The notes beneath the pieces are model-generated. The model did no database searches. It was not told where the DNA came from and saw only the letters and a list, made by a program, of their open reading frames with translations. Positions 1-16,695 of a DNA stretch of 64,000 nucleotides are shown here, piece after piece (position 1 is the first letter of the stretch; every line of letters begins with the position of its first letter). Origin of the DNA: Amoebidium appalachense (Eukaryota; Ichthyosporea); the NCBI GenBank assembly GCA_963693365.1, contig CAVNZM010000002.1, positions 6,076,001-6,140,000 of the forward strand, in the 5' to 3' direction. The translations under genes and the position numbers were made by a program.

Positions 1-1
1 C

Positions 2-334
2 ACGGACCCCTCCCAACGCCCCACGTTCACCGATATGGTGACCCAACTCGAAACACTTTCGAATGTTTTTTCTTCCGCTTCGCAGCAAAAGTTATACGAA
101 ATAGAGAACCCATATCCAAGCATGAAAGACGTTTTAGTCCCCATGGAACCGTCCCCCCTCACATACACAGAGGTGCGGTCGGTTGTTTCGGAGTCGTTAT
201 TGGAACCCCCCAAAAACCCATACGAGGTTGAAATTTCCGTTTCGCCTATGGGGGCTATTCCGTCAATTTCATTTGATGATGAGCAGTATGTGAAACCAGA
301 GTCTTGCTCGTATGCAATGAGCGGGCAGCAGTAG
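2..334 (+). CDS. C-terminal exon of a protein kinase, probably a tyrosine kinase (5' partial)
   Basis: The frame is open from base 2 to a TAG stop at 332-334. The first residues read DPSQRPTFTDMVTQLE, which is the end of a protein kinase catalytic domain: subdomain XI has the pattern RPTF followed by hydrophobic residues and LE, typical of tyrosine kinases. About 95 residues of tail follow with several tyrosines in acidic or proline contexts (YEIENPYPSM, LTYTEV, YEVEI), as expected of a phosphorylatable tail. The rest of the kinase lies outside the window, so receptor or cytoplasmic type cannot be decided. A Met at 35 is internal to the domain and is not a start. A tyrosine kinase would point to Holozoa. 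A Ser/Thr kinase of the tyrosine-kinase-like group is the main alternative. Confidence 0.7.
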   Translation, partial: TDPSQRPTFTDMVTQLETLSNVFSSASQQKLYEIENPYPSMKDVLVPMEPSPLTYTEVRSVVSESLLEPPKNPYEVEISVSPMGAIPSISFDDEQYVKPESCSYAMSGQQ

Positions 335-640
335 TGTGGCATTTAAGTACGGTTGTCGCATTTTAACTTTTAAAATATAGTTAAATTTCTAGTGTGGCAT
401 GATCAGTTAGACACCCACACGTGTGCCAATGTAACAAAGTAACCACTAAGCAGGGCATTTGATGTAACAGCCCACCAGTAGGGTAATTTTTATTAATAGA
501 TTGCTCATGTCCTGACAGTGTAGGCATGATTGAGTTTTGCCCAACTAATTCTTAACGGCCGCTTACAATTGGTTTTTTAAAACTACAGATAGCGTCCGCG
601 AATAAGAACCCCCCAAAATGTGGCCGGGTGGCGGAATCTT
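335..640. other. 3' flank of the kinase gene, no gene seen
   Basis: AT-rich, unique-looking sequence after the kinase stop. I see no clear AATAAA and no coding signal. It ends at the T-run that is the poly-A end of the reverse-strand LINE. Confidence 0.5.
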
Positions 641-2327
641 ATTTTTTTTTTTTTTTTGACTGCATTTATTCGACGGAAAGATATGCAAGTACGCACGGCA
701 TACTGAGAAGACAACAAAAACTTCACGAGTTATCCAGTAACAAGTGCATACTGAAATACCTGAACATTGTGTGAAAATCATATAAATACTCAATGTGACG
801 ACCAACAGAATTCAACAAAAAGTCTAAAGTGTTTTTTAAGCCAGCCAGTGTAGCAGACACCCGTAGGGAAAGAGGTAAAACGCGACATAAAAACTCACAC
901 CTATCAACATGCTTTCGAACAAAAAGTTCAGCACAAAAGTGGCACCAGCGGCGATGGAAACAAGAATTTCAACGCCACTGCACAACTTCCCAGGCAATAT
1001 CAACATCAGAGCACCATACAGACTTATCCACTAGTGTGGTGTCCATACGTACAGCAGCAGAAATGTATCCTGCCAAAGCTCCCAAAAAGCGATCATGATC
1101 AGTACGGTGTTGCCTAAGGAACATAACACATGCCGACTGAGTTTTACCTTTCATTTCTCTATCAGAACGAGAAAGAAACTTATACTGTGTATGGTAATAA
1201 CTCGAAAAGGCAGAAAAAACAGGAAGAGAAAAGAAAGAGGGAGTGAGATAGCGAGAGGAAGGTGTATCAGGTTGAAAGACGGTAGGCTGAGGACATTCAG
1301 AAGTGGCGTTGGTGAATCGGGAGGGAAGAAGGATGGAGAGAGGGGGGGGGAAAGAAAGCATAAAGAGGGTGACCATCAGGTATCCTAACTAAATGAAAAC
1401 AAAAACGAAGAGACAATTCCTCCATACGACAAACAGCAGACGACAATCCAAACATACTAATTAAGGGAGGCACAACCCGTCGGCAAGTACAACAAGTGCG
1501 CAGCGCACTGGCAGTACCCTGAAATTGGTCGAACTCTTTCAGCGCCACGGCCGCCTCGCGAGGTGGGGCGCAGGCCAATAGCGGAATTCCATATTCGAAA
1601 GTCGGCCGTAAAAAAGTTTTATAGTAGAGAAGAAGGTTTGCAGGATGGATCACAGACTCCCGGCCCGTTAAAACACATTTGACGCGATGTGAAGTTTACC
1701 CTTCGCACGAGCGATCCGTGCCGTGGGGAGCTTGCGGAAATCAATACCCCGTGCAGTAAAAGGAATACCCAAATAGTCATAGGTGCTCTGAACAGGAATA
1801 GGAAGACCGGCCAATCAAAACGAAGCGTTTTTCAAAAAAGTAGCACACTTTGCAATTCCGACTGTCATGAGATTCTTGGTGCACCATTGATCCACCAGGT
1901 CCTGACGAAGCATATGGTGCATGACGTCTTCGGTCAAGGAACAAAGAACAATATCGTCCGCAAAAAGGAGACCCGGTACACGGCGGGTATGCAGTTGGCC
2001 AAAAGGTTCGAGGGCGCAGGCTAAATCGTCGATGAAAACGTCAAACAACAACGGACTCAGGAGGGACCCCTGCGGAAAACCCCGAGAATGAGAAAAACCG
2101 GGTGTTAATGTTCCAATGACCGCTGCTCCTCCGCGAGTGGTATCGAACAGGGCTTGCAGAAGACGGCCAAAGGGGGCTGGTAAGCCCCGCATAGCCAGCT
2201 TATGCCATAACAAACCAGTGCCTGGGTACGGTGTCGTAGGCGTTCTTAAGGTCGATGAAGACAACGTGCGGAGAGCCAGAAGTAATGGATTCATGGAGGA
2301 ACAGGCTGTGGTTATAACACGATTAGG
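641..2327 (-). mobile_element. Non-LTR retrotransposon fragment, copy A
   Basis: This is a near-identical but decayed copy of the LINE at 10800-12608. The two align from the sequence just right of the T-run at about 642-657 (the reverse-strand poly-A tail) to about 2327, where similarity ends abruptly. Reverse-strand pieces at 1815-2294 and 1297-1653 encode the middle and end of the reverse transcriptase, including the FADD catalytic motif and the QG motif just before it, but in different frames, so the copy is dead. It is truncated at its 5' end, as is usual for LINEs. No target-site duplication could be recognised. Confidence 0.8.
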
Positions 2328-2536
2328 CTTAAATTTTTTGGAGGGTCGGGGTCAGAATCTTGCCCCCCCTCCCCCCCCCCCTCCCCCTCCCAGCTCCCCT
2401 ATATATCTGAAGACTATCTTCTAGTGGGCTCTCAGCCCTCCCCCCCCCCCTCCTCCCCCCCCGGGGGCCCTACTTCAGCGGCGTATCTTTTGAGACCTCT
2501 CGTCGCCAGGCCAGGATATATACACAGACCCCCCCC

Positions 2537-2567
<31 letters not shown>

Positions 2568-3525
2568 ACACACGCACACTGCCAGTGTCACACAGATGTA
2601 CACACACACACACATACACACACACAGACAGACAGACAGACAGAGAGGCACGGCCAAACAAACACCGCTCACATGTCTACATGTATATGGACCCCCCTCC
2701 CCTCCCCCCCCCACCCTCCTCGGGAAGGAGACAACGGGGGGGAATGTGGGGGGAAGGGGGGGGAGGGGGGGGGGGAGCTGACGCACCCAAAACACAACCT
2801 CTTTCGCAGAGTAACGAATGAAAGTTGGTTCAAAAGAACGAGACATATTTCAGTGGTGCTGGCACTGGTACGAACGACATTGGGTCCCCCAGTCAAATGT
2901 CATTACAATTTCAATTTATTGCATTTTGGGCACTACCCGTGAATGGGTTGGAAAGGGAATCGGTAAGAACCTTTAAAAATTATTTAGCAATGCATGCTGA
3001 AAGACTCTCACGGCGCAGTGATTTACATCATGATAGTGACATGGCATATACAGCATTCGTTTTTTTGGGATATTTCATTCATGCATTCTGACATTATTGC
3101 GTGCTCTTTACAAAGATACATAAAGTGGAAAAACACCCCCCTCCCCTATCCTCCCTCCCCCCACCCCCCAACACACACACACATGCACACACAAAAAATA
3201 TACAAAATAACAATAAAGCACAAGGGAGAAAGAAGAGTGGTGGAGCCTGAGTCATTATAAAAACAAACCAAAAAAATACAAGGGGAATAAAAGATTTGAG
3301 TAAAGTACAGAGCGAGGTTGGAGGCGAATCGCTCATATAAAACATGCACAATGCTACCAAAACCTGTAGTATCTCTCTCACTAACTATACGCCGTCCCTT
3401 TCCATCACATATTTAGTAATTAGCACACCATACACACGAGAAAAGCAATACCTAATGGGTTCAGCAGCACGGAATGTGTGTACGGCTGGAGGGGGGTGGG
3501 GGTGGGTGGGTGGGTGGGTGGGTGG

Positions 3526-3574
<49 letters not shown>

Positions 3575-3575
3575 T
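2328..3575. repeat. Low-complexity intergenic stretch
   Basis: This stretch lies between the LINE fragment and the end of the F-box gene. It holds C-rich tracts and CA/CAGA repeats at about 2365-2645, G-rich blocks at 2725-2780, an AT-rich unique part at 2820-3120 and 3240-3470, and a GGGT/GT/G tract at 3486-3572. I see no convincing exon. Confidence 0.7.
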
Positions 3576-9373
<5,798 letters not shown>

Positions 9374-9658
9374 GGTGGCAGGGGGGAGGGGATTATTATT
9401 CTGCACAATTACGGCAAGGGGTACATGAGAGGTCACTATGGTGCACGTAGTGTCATTAAAGGCGATGTTCCATCTACTACTGTTAGTTGCTAATGTATAA
9501 AGTAAACGAAGTTATTTAGAAATATTCATTTCCGATGGTTTCTTTCGCTCTTTAAACAGCACATTCCCTCCGCTTTCAACTCTCCGAGTGAGTCTCATAT
9601 GATGCGACCATGTCTCATAAACTTCCAAAAGGTTTACGGGGACAGAGCATTGGTGGTT
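9374..9658. other. 5' flank of the F-box gene
   Basis: Non-repetitive sequence upstream of the F-box start codon. It is expected to hold the promoter, but I see no clear TATA box or other motif. No exon recognised. Confidence 0.4.
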
Positions 9659-9797
9659 GGCCCTTGCAAAAATATCCCTGATTATCTTTCGGGATATATC
9701 ACGAAAATATCGAATGTTGCCCTGAATATCACAAAAATATCCCGGCAAAAGCCCCTGATTATCTTTTGAAAATATCTTAAGGCCCCTGATTATCACG
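9659..9797. repeat. AATATC-rich dispersed repeat, first part
   Basis: The sequence is built from variations on AAAATATC and CCCTGATTATC. The same style of sequence resumes at 10671-10795 after an insertion and reappears inverted at 25597-25699. The 20-mer at 9659-9678 (GGCCCTTGCAAAAATATCCC) is present as its exact reverse complement at 25680-25699. Confidence 0.75.
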
Positions 9798-10670
9798 ATT
9801 CTTCACCATGATAGTATATAAAGGCTTTCGTTTTTTCTTTTTGTGGTGGGAAGGGGTCCCACTCAGGGGAACGTGACAGTGTGTGTGTGTAGTGCGGCCT
9901 TGTCTATTCCTACTGCTGTGAGAGTGTGGGGACATCATGATCTCCCCCCGCTTTCCGCGGAGTTTCTCGCTTGAGGAGTGGTTTCTTCGACATCTGGTGG
10001 CCCACTGCAACGTACGGTGACTTCTACACGCTATCTACGCTTCTACGCGAGCTATTGGCGGTGGGCTGCTGCAACTTAAGCTTCTTCAACTGCTTCTGCG
10101 CTGCGTGAGTGGAGGGGTAGCTACTGGGTCGTCGAGGAGCTTTCCTTGTGGCTGCCTTGTTTTCAGCCTTCAGCAGTATGGCAATGACGGGGTTTGCTTG
10201 CATGCATTCTGTAGTTGTGTTTTCCTGTGTGTCCTGCCACAACTAGGCCACCTTATCAAAGAGTTAGAGACAGCTTCTGCGGGTTTTCTAGGGGACGGGC
10301 CCGTGGGGATTGTTTTCTCGCTTGGATTTGGTCTGCATTGCTCTTTAAAGGGCTGACTTCCTTGCTGTGCCCCGGTAGGTTTTGAGGGGGGCCTGTTGGG
10401 GGGCAGCAGTAATGACGTCTTCTTGCGGAGTGTGGCCTGGTCATCATCGCTGCATATGACTAGTTGGAGCAAACTAGTTTCACGCATACACGTGCACTTG
10501 TTCCTTTGCCCGCTGGTGTCCTTTGGTCACTTGTTGTTTTATTTTTTTTTTCATCGCTGTGGCTTTTTCGACGTCGGTTATTTTGGTGGTCATGTAGCCT
10601 GTTGCTAACACGTTGCCTGCATACCCACTGGACCACTGATCAATAAATCCCAGTCAAGAGAAGAAAAAAA
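9798..10670 (+). mobile_element. Retroposed insertion with poly-A tail and target-site duplication
   Basis: The AATATC repeat is interrupted here. The left junction reads ATTATCACG (about 9789-9797) and the same ATTATCACG follows the right junction, just after an eight-base A tail. An AATAAA sits about 20 bases before the tail (10641-10646). These are the marks of LINE-mediated insertion of an RNA. A TATATAAA near the left end (about 9814) suggests either a promoter carried inside the insert or chance. No protein of note is encoded on the plus strand, so it may be a non-autonomous element or a processed pseudogene of an unrecognised RNA. Confidence 0.65.
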
Positions 10671-10795
10671 ATTATCACGGGATATATATCAAAAATATCT
10701 CGACTTTGACCTGATTATCAAGTAAAATATCCCGATTTTTTGCCCTGAATATCACGAAAAATATCCTAATGTTTACCTAACGGGATTTTGTTCCG
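10671..10795. repeat. AATATC-rich dispersed repeat, second part
   Basis: Continuation of the repeat interrupted at 9797, with the same GGGATATAT, AAAATATC and CCCTGAATATCAC words. It runs into the poly-A end of LINE copy B. Confidence 0.7.
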
Positions 10796-12608
10796 ATTTT
10801 TTTCCTTTTTCTTTTGACCGGATTTATTCGATGGAAAGATATGCAAGTATGCACGGCATACTGAGAAGACAATAAAAACTTCACGAGTTATCCTGTAACA
10901 AGTGCATACTGAGATCATACCTGAACACTGTGTGAAAATGTTTCATATAAAGACTCAATGTGACGACCAACAGAATTCAACAAAAAGTCTAAAGTGGTCA
11001 CATTGCCTGCCAGTGTAGCAGACACCCGTAGGGAAAGAGGTAAAACGCGACATAAAAACTCACACCTATCAACATGCTTGCGATTAAAAAGTTCAGCACA
11101 AAAGTGGCACCAGCGGCGATGGAAACAAAAATTACAACGCCACTGCACAACTTCCCAGGCAATATCGACATCAGAGCACCATACAGACTTATCTACTAGC
11201 TATAGGGTGGTATCCATACGTACAGCAGGAGAAATATATAATCCTGCCAAAGCTCCCAAGATGCGATAATGATCAGTACGGTGTTGCCTAAGGAACATAA
11301 CACATGCCGACTGAGTTTTACCTTTGATTTCTCTATCAGAACGAGAAAGAAACTTATACTGCGTATGGTAATAACACGAAAAGGCAGAAAAAACAGGAAG
11401 AGAAAAGAAAGAGGGAGTGAGATAGCGAGAGGAAGAATCAGGTTGAAAGACTCGGAGGGTTGGCTGAGGACATTTAGAAGTAGCGTTGGTGAATCGGGGG
11501 GAAGAGGGATGGAGGGAGGGGGGGGGGGGAAGAAAGCATAAAGATGGTGACCATCAGGTATCCTAACTAAATGAAAACAAAAACGAAGAGACAATTCCTC
11601 CATACGACAAACAGCAGACGACAATCCAAACATACTGATTAAGGGAGGCACAAACCGAGTACGAAACAAAGTGCGCAGCGCAGTACCCTGAAAATCGTCG
11701 AACTGTTTCAGCGCCACGGCCGCCTCGCGAGGTGGGGCGCAGGCTGAATAGCGGAAGTCCATATTCGAAAGTCGGCCGTAAAAAGTTCTATAGTAGAGAA
11801 GAACGTTCGCAGGATGGATCACAGACTCCCGTTGAAACATATTTGACACGATGTGAAGCTTACCCTTTGCACGAGCGATCCGTGCCGTGAGGAGCTTGCG
11901 GAAGTCAATACCCCGTGCAGTAAAAGGAATACCCAAATAGTCATAGGTGCTCTGAACAGGAATAGGAAGACCGGCCAATCGAAAGGAAGCGTTTTTCGAA
12001 AAAGTAGCACACTTTGCAATTCCGACTGTCATGAGATTCTTGGTGCACCATTGATCCACCTGACGAAGCATCTGGTGCATGACATCTTCGGTTGAGGAAC
12101 AAAGAACAATATCGTCCGCAAAAAGGAGACCCGGTAGACGGCGGGTATGCAGTTGGCCAAAGGGTTCGAGGGCGCAGGCTAAATCGTCAATGAAAACGTC
12201 AAACAACAACGGACTCAGGAGGGACCCCTGCAGAAGACCCCGAGAACGGGAAAAACCGGGTGTTAATGTTCCATTGACCGCCGCTCGTCCGCGAGTGGTA
12301 TCGAACAACGCTCGCAGATGACGGCCAAAGGGGGCTGGTAAGCCCCGCATAGCCAGCTTATGCCATAACAAACCAGTGGGTACGGTGTCGTAGGCGTTTT
12401 TATGGTCGATGAAGACAACGTGTGGAGAGCCAGAAGTAATGGATTCATGGAGTAACAGACTGTGAGTATAACACGAATAGGCATGACGAAAGCCCCCTTG
12501 AAGGGAAGAAAGATGGAACACGGCCATCAGCAATCTCCACCGGGGATCGTATACCCCTCGTAATGCCATCTCCGATGGCGTAAACCTGTCACCCATCGTA
12601 AAGCACAC
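10796..12608 (-). mobile_element. Non-LTR retrotransposon, copy B (5' truncated)
   Basis: Reverse-strand LINE ending in a T/C-rich tail near 10796-10815 and beginning inside the reverse transcriptase at about 12608. The 3' untranslated part (10815-11195) and the coding part align closely with copy A at 641-2327. The upstream junction abuts the TTACGA-rich block. No endonuclease or ORF1 remains. Confidence 0.85.
11196..12608 (-). pseudogene. LINE reverse transcriptase, C-terminal part
   Basis: Open for 470 codons. The order of motifs is that of a non-LTR reverse transcriptase: QGGFRHAYSC (finger), FIDHKNAYDT (motif A), QGSLLSPLLFDVFIDDL (motif B), LLFADDIVL (motif C, catalytic FADD), a WC..NLMTV..AKC segment and YLGIPF. 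The amino-terminal fingers and any endonuclease are missing because the copy is 5' truncated, so it cannot be functional alone. The last 120 residues (hydrophobic, after HLYAFFPPP) are probably read-through into non-coding 3' sequence. I cannot assign a clade with confidence. Confidence 0.8.
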
Positions 12609-13440
12609 CGCGAGTTCATATGGAGTGGTTGCACGACCTCTTTACGATAGTGTAAAGAGTTCCATGGGGTTAACGGAGCGTCTTATGTATATACATTGGA
12701 TATACGCTTTACGACATCCATCAACCCTCTTTACGACATCCATAGGGTTTATGGATGTCGTAAAGCGTATGTCATATGTATATCCTATGTATATCCGATG
12801 TATATACATTGCACTATACATAGGATATCCAATGTATATACATTGCACTATGCATAGGATATCCAATGTATATACATTGCACTGTACATAAGATATCCAA
12901 TGTATATACAATGCACTATACATAGGATAACCTATGTATATCCAATGTATAACCTATGTATATACATACGACTATACATAGAACATACATACGAGAGCGT
13001 TACGAGGGGTCGGAAACCCATCGTAATCTTCACCATCCGAGTATCCAAACCCATCCCGTTGGATATCTTAAGTATATGTTTAGGAGCGGCTTAATACCAT
13101 CGTAACCCATGACATATGATATACATCGATGTATTTTACGAATTACCAACCATATACATATGATATACATATGGCTGGTCCTGGGGTACATTACGACCCC
13201 CATAATACCGTCGTAGACATTTCCATAAGAGCCCGTACACCACTCGTATGTATATACATAGCATGTCGTGTATACATCATTACGACAGCTCTTTGCCCAT
13301 CCATAAGATATCCTATGCATAGCCAAATAATATGTTACGAGTATACCATGACTAACTAAATACAATATTACGGAATATCGTAATATACGATTACGAGCTG
13401 TCGTAATATCATAATACGAAAAGTAACCACCACCGTTGTG
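12540..13440. repeat. Block dense in TTACGA/TCGTAA
   Basis: By hand count at least 15 copies of TTACGA or its complement TCGTAA occur here in about 900 bases, against less than one expected by chance. Many are arranged as inverted pairs, for example an 18-base arm at about 12704-12721 that is repeated in reverse complement at about 12749-12766. The stretch is also rich in GTATAC, CATATG and similar palindromes. No coding potential. Similar composition continues up to the assembly gap. Confidence 0.75.
12797..12985. repeat. 34-bp palindrome-rich tandem repeat
   Basis: About four to five imperfect copies of a 34-bp unit composed of CACTATACATAGGATATCC joined to AATGTATATACATTG, itself a near-perfect palindrome. 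Divergence increases toward the right end. Confidence 0.85.
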
Positions 13441-13442
13441 CC

Positions 13443-13942
13443 NNNNNNNNNNNNNNNNNNNNNNNNNNNNNNNNNNNNNNNNNNNNNNNNNNNNNNNNNN
13501 NNNNNNNNNNNNNNNNNNNNNNNNNNNNNNNNNNNNNNNNNNNNNNNNNNNNNNNNNNNNNNNNNNNNNNNNNNNNNNNNNNNNNNNNNNNNNNNNNNNN
13601 NNNNNNNNNNNNNNNNNNNNNNNNNNNNNNNNNNNNNNNNNNNNNNNNNNNNNNNNNNNNNNNNNNNNNNNNNNNNNNNNNNNNNNNNNNNNNNNNNNNN
13701 NNNNNNNNNNNNNNNNNNNNNNNNNNNNNNNNNNNNNNNNNNNNNNNNNNNNNNNNNNNNNNNNNNNNNNNNNNNNNNNNNNNNNNNNNNNNNNNNNNNN
13801 NNNNNNNNNNNNNNNNNNNNNNNNNNNNNNNNNNNNNNNNNNNNNNNNNNNNNNNNNNNNNNNNNNNNNNNNNNNNNNNNNNNNNNNNNNNNNNNNNNNN
13901 NNNNNNNNNNNNNNNNNNNNNNNNNNNNNNNNNNNNNNNNNN
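13443..13942. other. Assembly gap (500 N)
   Basis: Exactly 500 N, a standard placeholder length. By comparison with the right LTR, the gap swallows the first two bases (TG) of the left Ty3 LTR and therefore also its left target-site duplication. Confidence 0.98.
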
Positions 13943-14550
13943 TAAACATCTGTACACGCCGTACATGTTTACTATTACGAATATACTGTACATATCATAG
14001 TGATCACGTAGATATTGTGTACATATGATCAGATCAATATCACACGCGACAGCCGCGGGCTGCGGCTCACGACTGAGCCGCGGCGCCGGCAATATGCAGT
14101 GGCCGTGCAGTCAGTATGAACCAATAGAATTCGAGAACCGCTAGGATAGGAATGCAAGTCTCATCCACTACGGAGGCGACATCTATAGCTAAACGAACGG
14201 AACCAATAAGGAAATCAGACCCAGTTGCATAAACCTAAACGGGCTTAAGTATTGACCAATCATTTGCCACAAAGTTATCCTTTTAGTTAGCTTCATGTTA
14301 TTGGTGCACTGTGTGCACATAAAGACGACCGCACTCTTCTGACTGGTCAGAAGTCACGAAGGCATCAATGCCACCCATCCAGATGATCCGGAACCTGGGG
14401 GCTATATAAACAAGCCGTCCCAGTACGGGGGATCACTCTGAACGAGCACATTAAATAGTAACCTGGCCGCGTGTGCCTTACTACCCGTTCTCTGTCTTTA
14501 TTCTGATTCAGTTGTTCTCTGCCTTATCCCAACTAGTTCAACTGTTTACA
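13941..14550 (+). repeat. 5' LTR of the Ty3 element
   Basis: 610 bp, with the first two bases inside the gap. It starts with TGTAAACA and ends with TGTTTACA, a perfect 8-bp terminal inverted repeat. The first 32 bases can fold into a hairpin (GTAAACAT and GTAC pairing with GTAC and ATGTTTAC). A TATATAAA box lies at 14403-14410 and ATTAAA near 14449. Confidence 0.95.
14403..14410 (+). promoter_or_regulatory. TATA box of the Ty3 LTR
   Basis: TATATAAA about 140 bases before the end of the LTR, the expected place for the U3 promoter. The identical copy in the 3' LTR is at 22031-22038. Confidence 0.7.
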
Positions 14551-14551
14551 T

Positions 14552-14564
14552 TGGCGACCGCGCA
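14552..14564 (+). promoter_or_regulatory. Primer-binding site
   Basis: TGGCGACCGCGCA starts two bases after the 5' LTR end. The TGG complements a tRNA 3' CCA. I cannot name the primer tRNA from sequence alone. Confidence 0.6.
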
Positions 14565-14602
14565 GTTCCAGAATCTCACATCTTTCAAGAATCTCTTCAA
14601 CC

Positions 14603-16597
14603 ATGGCGGGCGAATTTGACGACTACCCTGTACTCTCGGACAATGAAAGCAAACTGACACGTGACACCAAGAAGCCTACCGCAGTCAAACCGCCGCCCCC
14701 AACGCAGAAGAAAGCCAAGACTCCGGGGCAGGGCACGAAAACACTCCCCACCCCTCCCCCTACACAGCCTCGTGCTCCCCAGAAACCGAACACGATCACA
14801 AAACCCAACACACACACGAACACAAAGGCAACTACGAAGCCCACTGGCAACGAACAAACGAAGCCCAACGAAAGCACGAAACCCAAAGACAAAACGAAGC
14901 GCAACGAACACACGAAAACCAACGAACATACGAACACCAACGAACACACGAACACCAACAAACACACGAACGAACTTCAAGTAGCAACGAAGGAAAAAAC
15001 GAAACAAGACCGGGACACTGCCACAGCTCTGGCAGAGGTGCGGGGCCGTGTTCTCTCCAAGTTCTATCGTATTGAAACTCTGAGACGTGCCATTCAAACT
15101 GCAATCGATGCTGGGCGGCCTGTGATGGACCTCGAAGCTGATGTCGCGCAGATTTACAGTGAGATTTCGCAGATGGAAGACACCACACTGTCTAGAATGT
15201 TGTGCACGTCCGCGAAATGGTCTGAGTTGGAGCGGGAAGCACAGTTGGTGGCTGAGGCACGTGTGAAAAATACGACGGTGCCCACCACCCCCCGTCCTCC
15301 CCCACCCACCACAGGCAAGAAGCCTTTGTCCCCGGTCCCATCTGGGTGCACTGATCCCAAGGTAATTGCACCTCCCGCACCCCCCACTAAATTTACATAT
15401 AAGGATGTGCTTGCGCGCACACTCAGCTACACTGATTCTGATGCTGAAAATGAAGAAAAACACGAACAAAGTTACGAAGACACACCCACAAACGAAAACG
15501 AACACATGACTGCGAAAGTGCATGAAGAAGATCACTTCGACCAGCCTAAAGCACCCGTATTTAACGAAATCCCCCTTGCAGGATCCCCTCTGGCGTCTGC
15601 AGGTGGACTGGCAGGCACGCCAAGTCGCCCGAGAGGCTCTGATGTCAGCACAGGCTCAGGAGGTAAGGCTGGGTCTATATTGAACAAGCACTTTGCAGAG
15701 CACGAAAAACTGTGGTTGCACCCTCTCCGCCAGTTGCATGCATCCGAATACGGCCCCATCTTGGCTGCATTGAAACTACCAGAATACAAGGGTGACTTGC
15801 AGGATAAATGCACGGTGATTGAATGGCTGCACGAATTTTCCCAGCAGATGTTTTGCATTGCAGGGGTCCCCCCCACACTTGCTGTTCGCTGGGCGGTGCA
15901 GTGCTTTCCTCTTGCTTCCCCCGCCCGTGTGTGGTACACGAATTTTACCAGGACACAGGGAGAACTCACGTTTGATGCATTTGCACATGCACTAGTTACG
16001 AAATTTCACGACCAGCGTGTGCAAGAGGCACTCAGTGCCGAATTAAATGCACTCAAACAAGGCAAGCAAAAGGTGGCCGAATTTGCAAGCAGGCATGCGC
16101 GTTTGTGGGCACGTGTGTACCCCCTTAAGTCTGAGGCACACCAAATTTTGGATTTGTCTCACCGATTGGGTGGGGAAGACGAACAAGAATTTCGCAAATA
16201 TCAACTCAGACAAACACGAAAAGAAGAAGAATTGACCCTGTCTGGAGTTGTTGCCTATCTCGCAGAAAAAGAAAGAGACAGGCACACACGAACCCCATCC
16301 ACCATTCTAACACAGAAACCCCCCACAAAACAGCAACCCGGTGGTGGATCTGGTGCCAGCGAGAAGCCGTCTATTTTTTCGCGCATGGGCACCACCCCCT
16401 GCAACCGTGGGTGCAAGTACGGCAGCCACGCCGAAGGCAAGACGTGCCCGGCCCTCAAATTCGAATGCCACTCCTGCAAGCAGAAGGGGCACTTTGGGGG
16501 TCACCAATTTGCCCCAAGTACGACCCCAACTTTAAGAAGGGAACCCGCAAGGCAGAGATTGAGGCTAATCGGGCCAAGTTCAAGAGAGCACGTGTAG
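14603..16597 (+). CDS. gag: Ty3 Gag polyprotein
   Basis: 664 codons as read. Residues 1-130 are proline-, threonine- and lysine-rich with a degenerate asparagine/glutamate/histidine/threonine array. A coiled-coil-prone segment follows (about 135-220), then a capsid-like region (about 360-530, with WLHEF, FTRTQGELTFDAF, ALVTKFHDQ and a WARVYPL stretch) and a basic tail with a CNRGC..H..C knuckle and the start of a second knuckle (CHSCKQKGH). The second knuckle lacks its last cysteine in this frame. A cysteine followed by a lysine-rich coding-like tail lies in the next frame after a five-G run near 16490-16500, so the true C terminus is probably in that frame (see findings). The start lies 52 bases after the LTR. 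Confidence 0.85.
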   Translation: MAGEFDDYPVLSDNESKLTRDTKKPTAVKPPPPTQKKAKTPGQGTKTLPTPPPTQPRAPQKPNTITKPNTHTNTKATTKPTGNEQTKPNESTKPKDKTKRNEHTKTNEHTNTNEHTNTNKHTNELQVATKEKTKQDRDTATALAEVRGRVLSKFYRIETLRRAIQTAIDAGRPVMDLEADVAQIYSEISQMEDTTLSRMLCTSAKWSELEREAQLVAEARVKNTTVPTTPRPPPPTTGKKPLSPVPSGCTDPKVIAPPAPPTKFTYKDVLARTLSYTDSDAENEEKHEQSYEDTPTNENEHMTAKVHEEDHFDQPKAPVFNEIPLAGSPLASAGGLAGTPSRPRGSDVSTGSGGKAGSILNKHFAEHEKLWLHPLRQLHASEYGPILAALKLPEYKGDLQDKCTVIEWLHEFSQQMFCIAGVPPTLAVRWAVQCFPLASPARVWYTNFTRTQGELTFDAFAHALVTKFHDQRVQEALSAELNALKQGKQKVAEFASRHARLWARVYPLKSEAHQILDLSHRLGGEDEQEFRKYQLRQTRKEEELTLSGVVAYLAEKERDRHTRTPSTILTQKPPTKQQPGGGSGASEKPSIFSRMGTTPCNRGCKYGSHAEGKTCPALKFECHSCKQKGHFGGHQFAPSTTPTLRREPARQRLRLIGPSSREHV

Positions 16598-16695
16598 AAT
16601 AGGAAGGCGGGCAAGGGACTGGTCTCTCCCCAGTAGAACATAATGTATTTGATTTAATAGCAGAGCTGGAACTGTGTTCCCCTCTGGCAGATAAA

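Noticed and set aside
12797-12985. Short regularly repeated units resembling a CRISPR array
   Set aside because: The 34-bp units are head-to-tail without unique spacers, are internally palindromic, and lie in a eukaryotic genome. This is a satellite-like array.
13409-14092. Open frames running through the N block
   Set aside because: The N characters make artificial open frames; there is no sequence evidence.
14761-15000. ACGAAC repeats resembling coronavirus transcription-regulatory sequences
   Set aside because: The context is a retrotransposon gag with a threonine/asparagine/glutamate repeat; there is no viral gene order. The pentamer enrichment is reported only as a nucleotide bias.
14597-15535. 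312-codon reverse-strand frame over the Ty3 gag
   Set aside because: Shadow of gag; the sense frame has the expected Gag composition and context.
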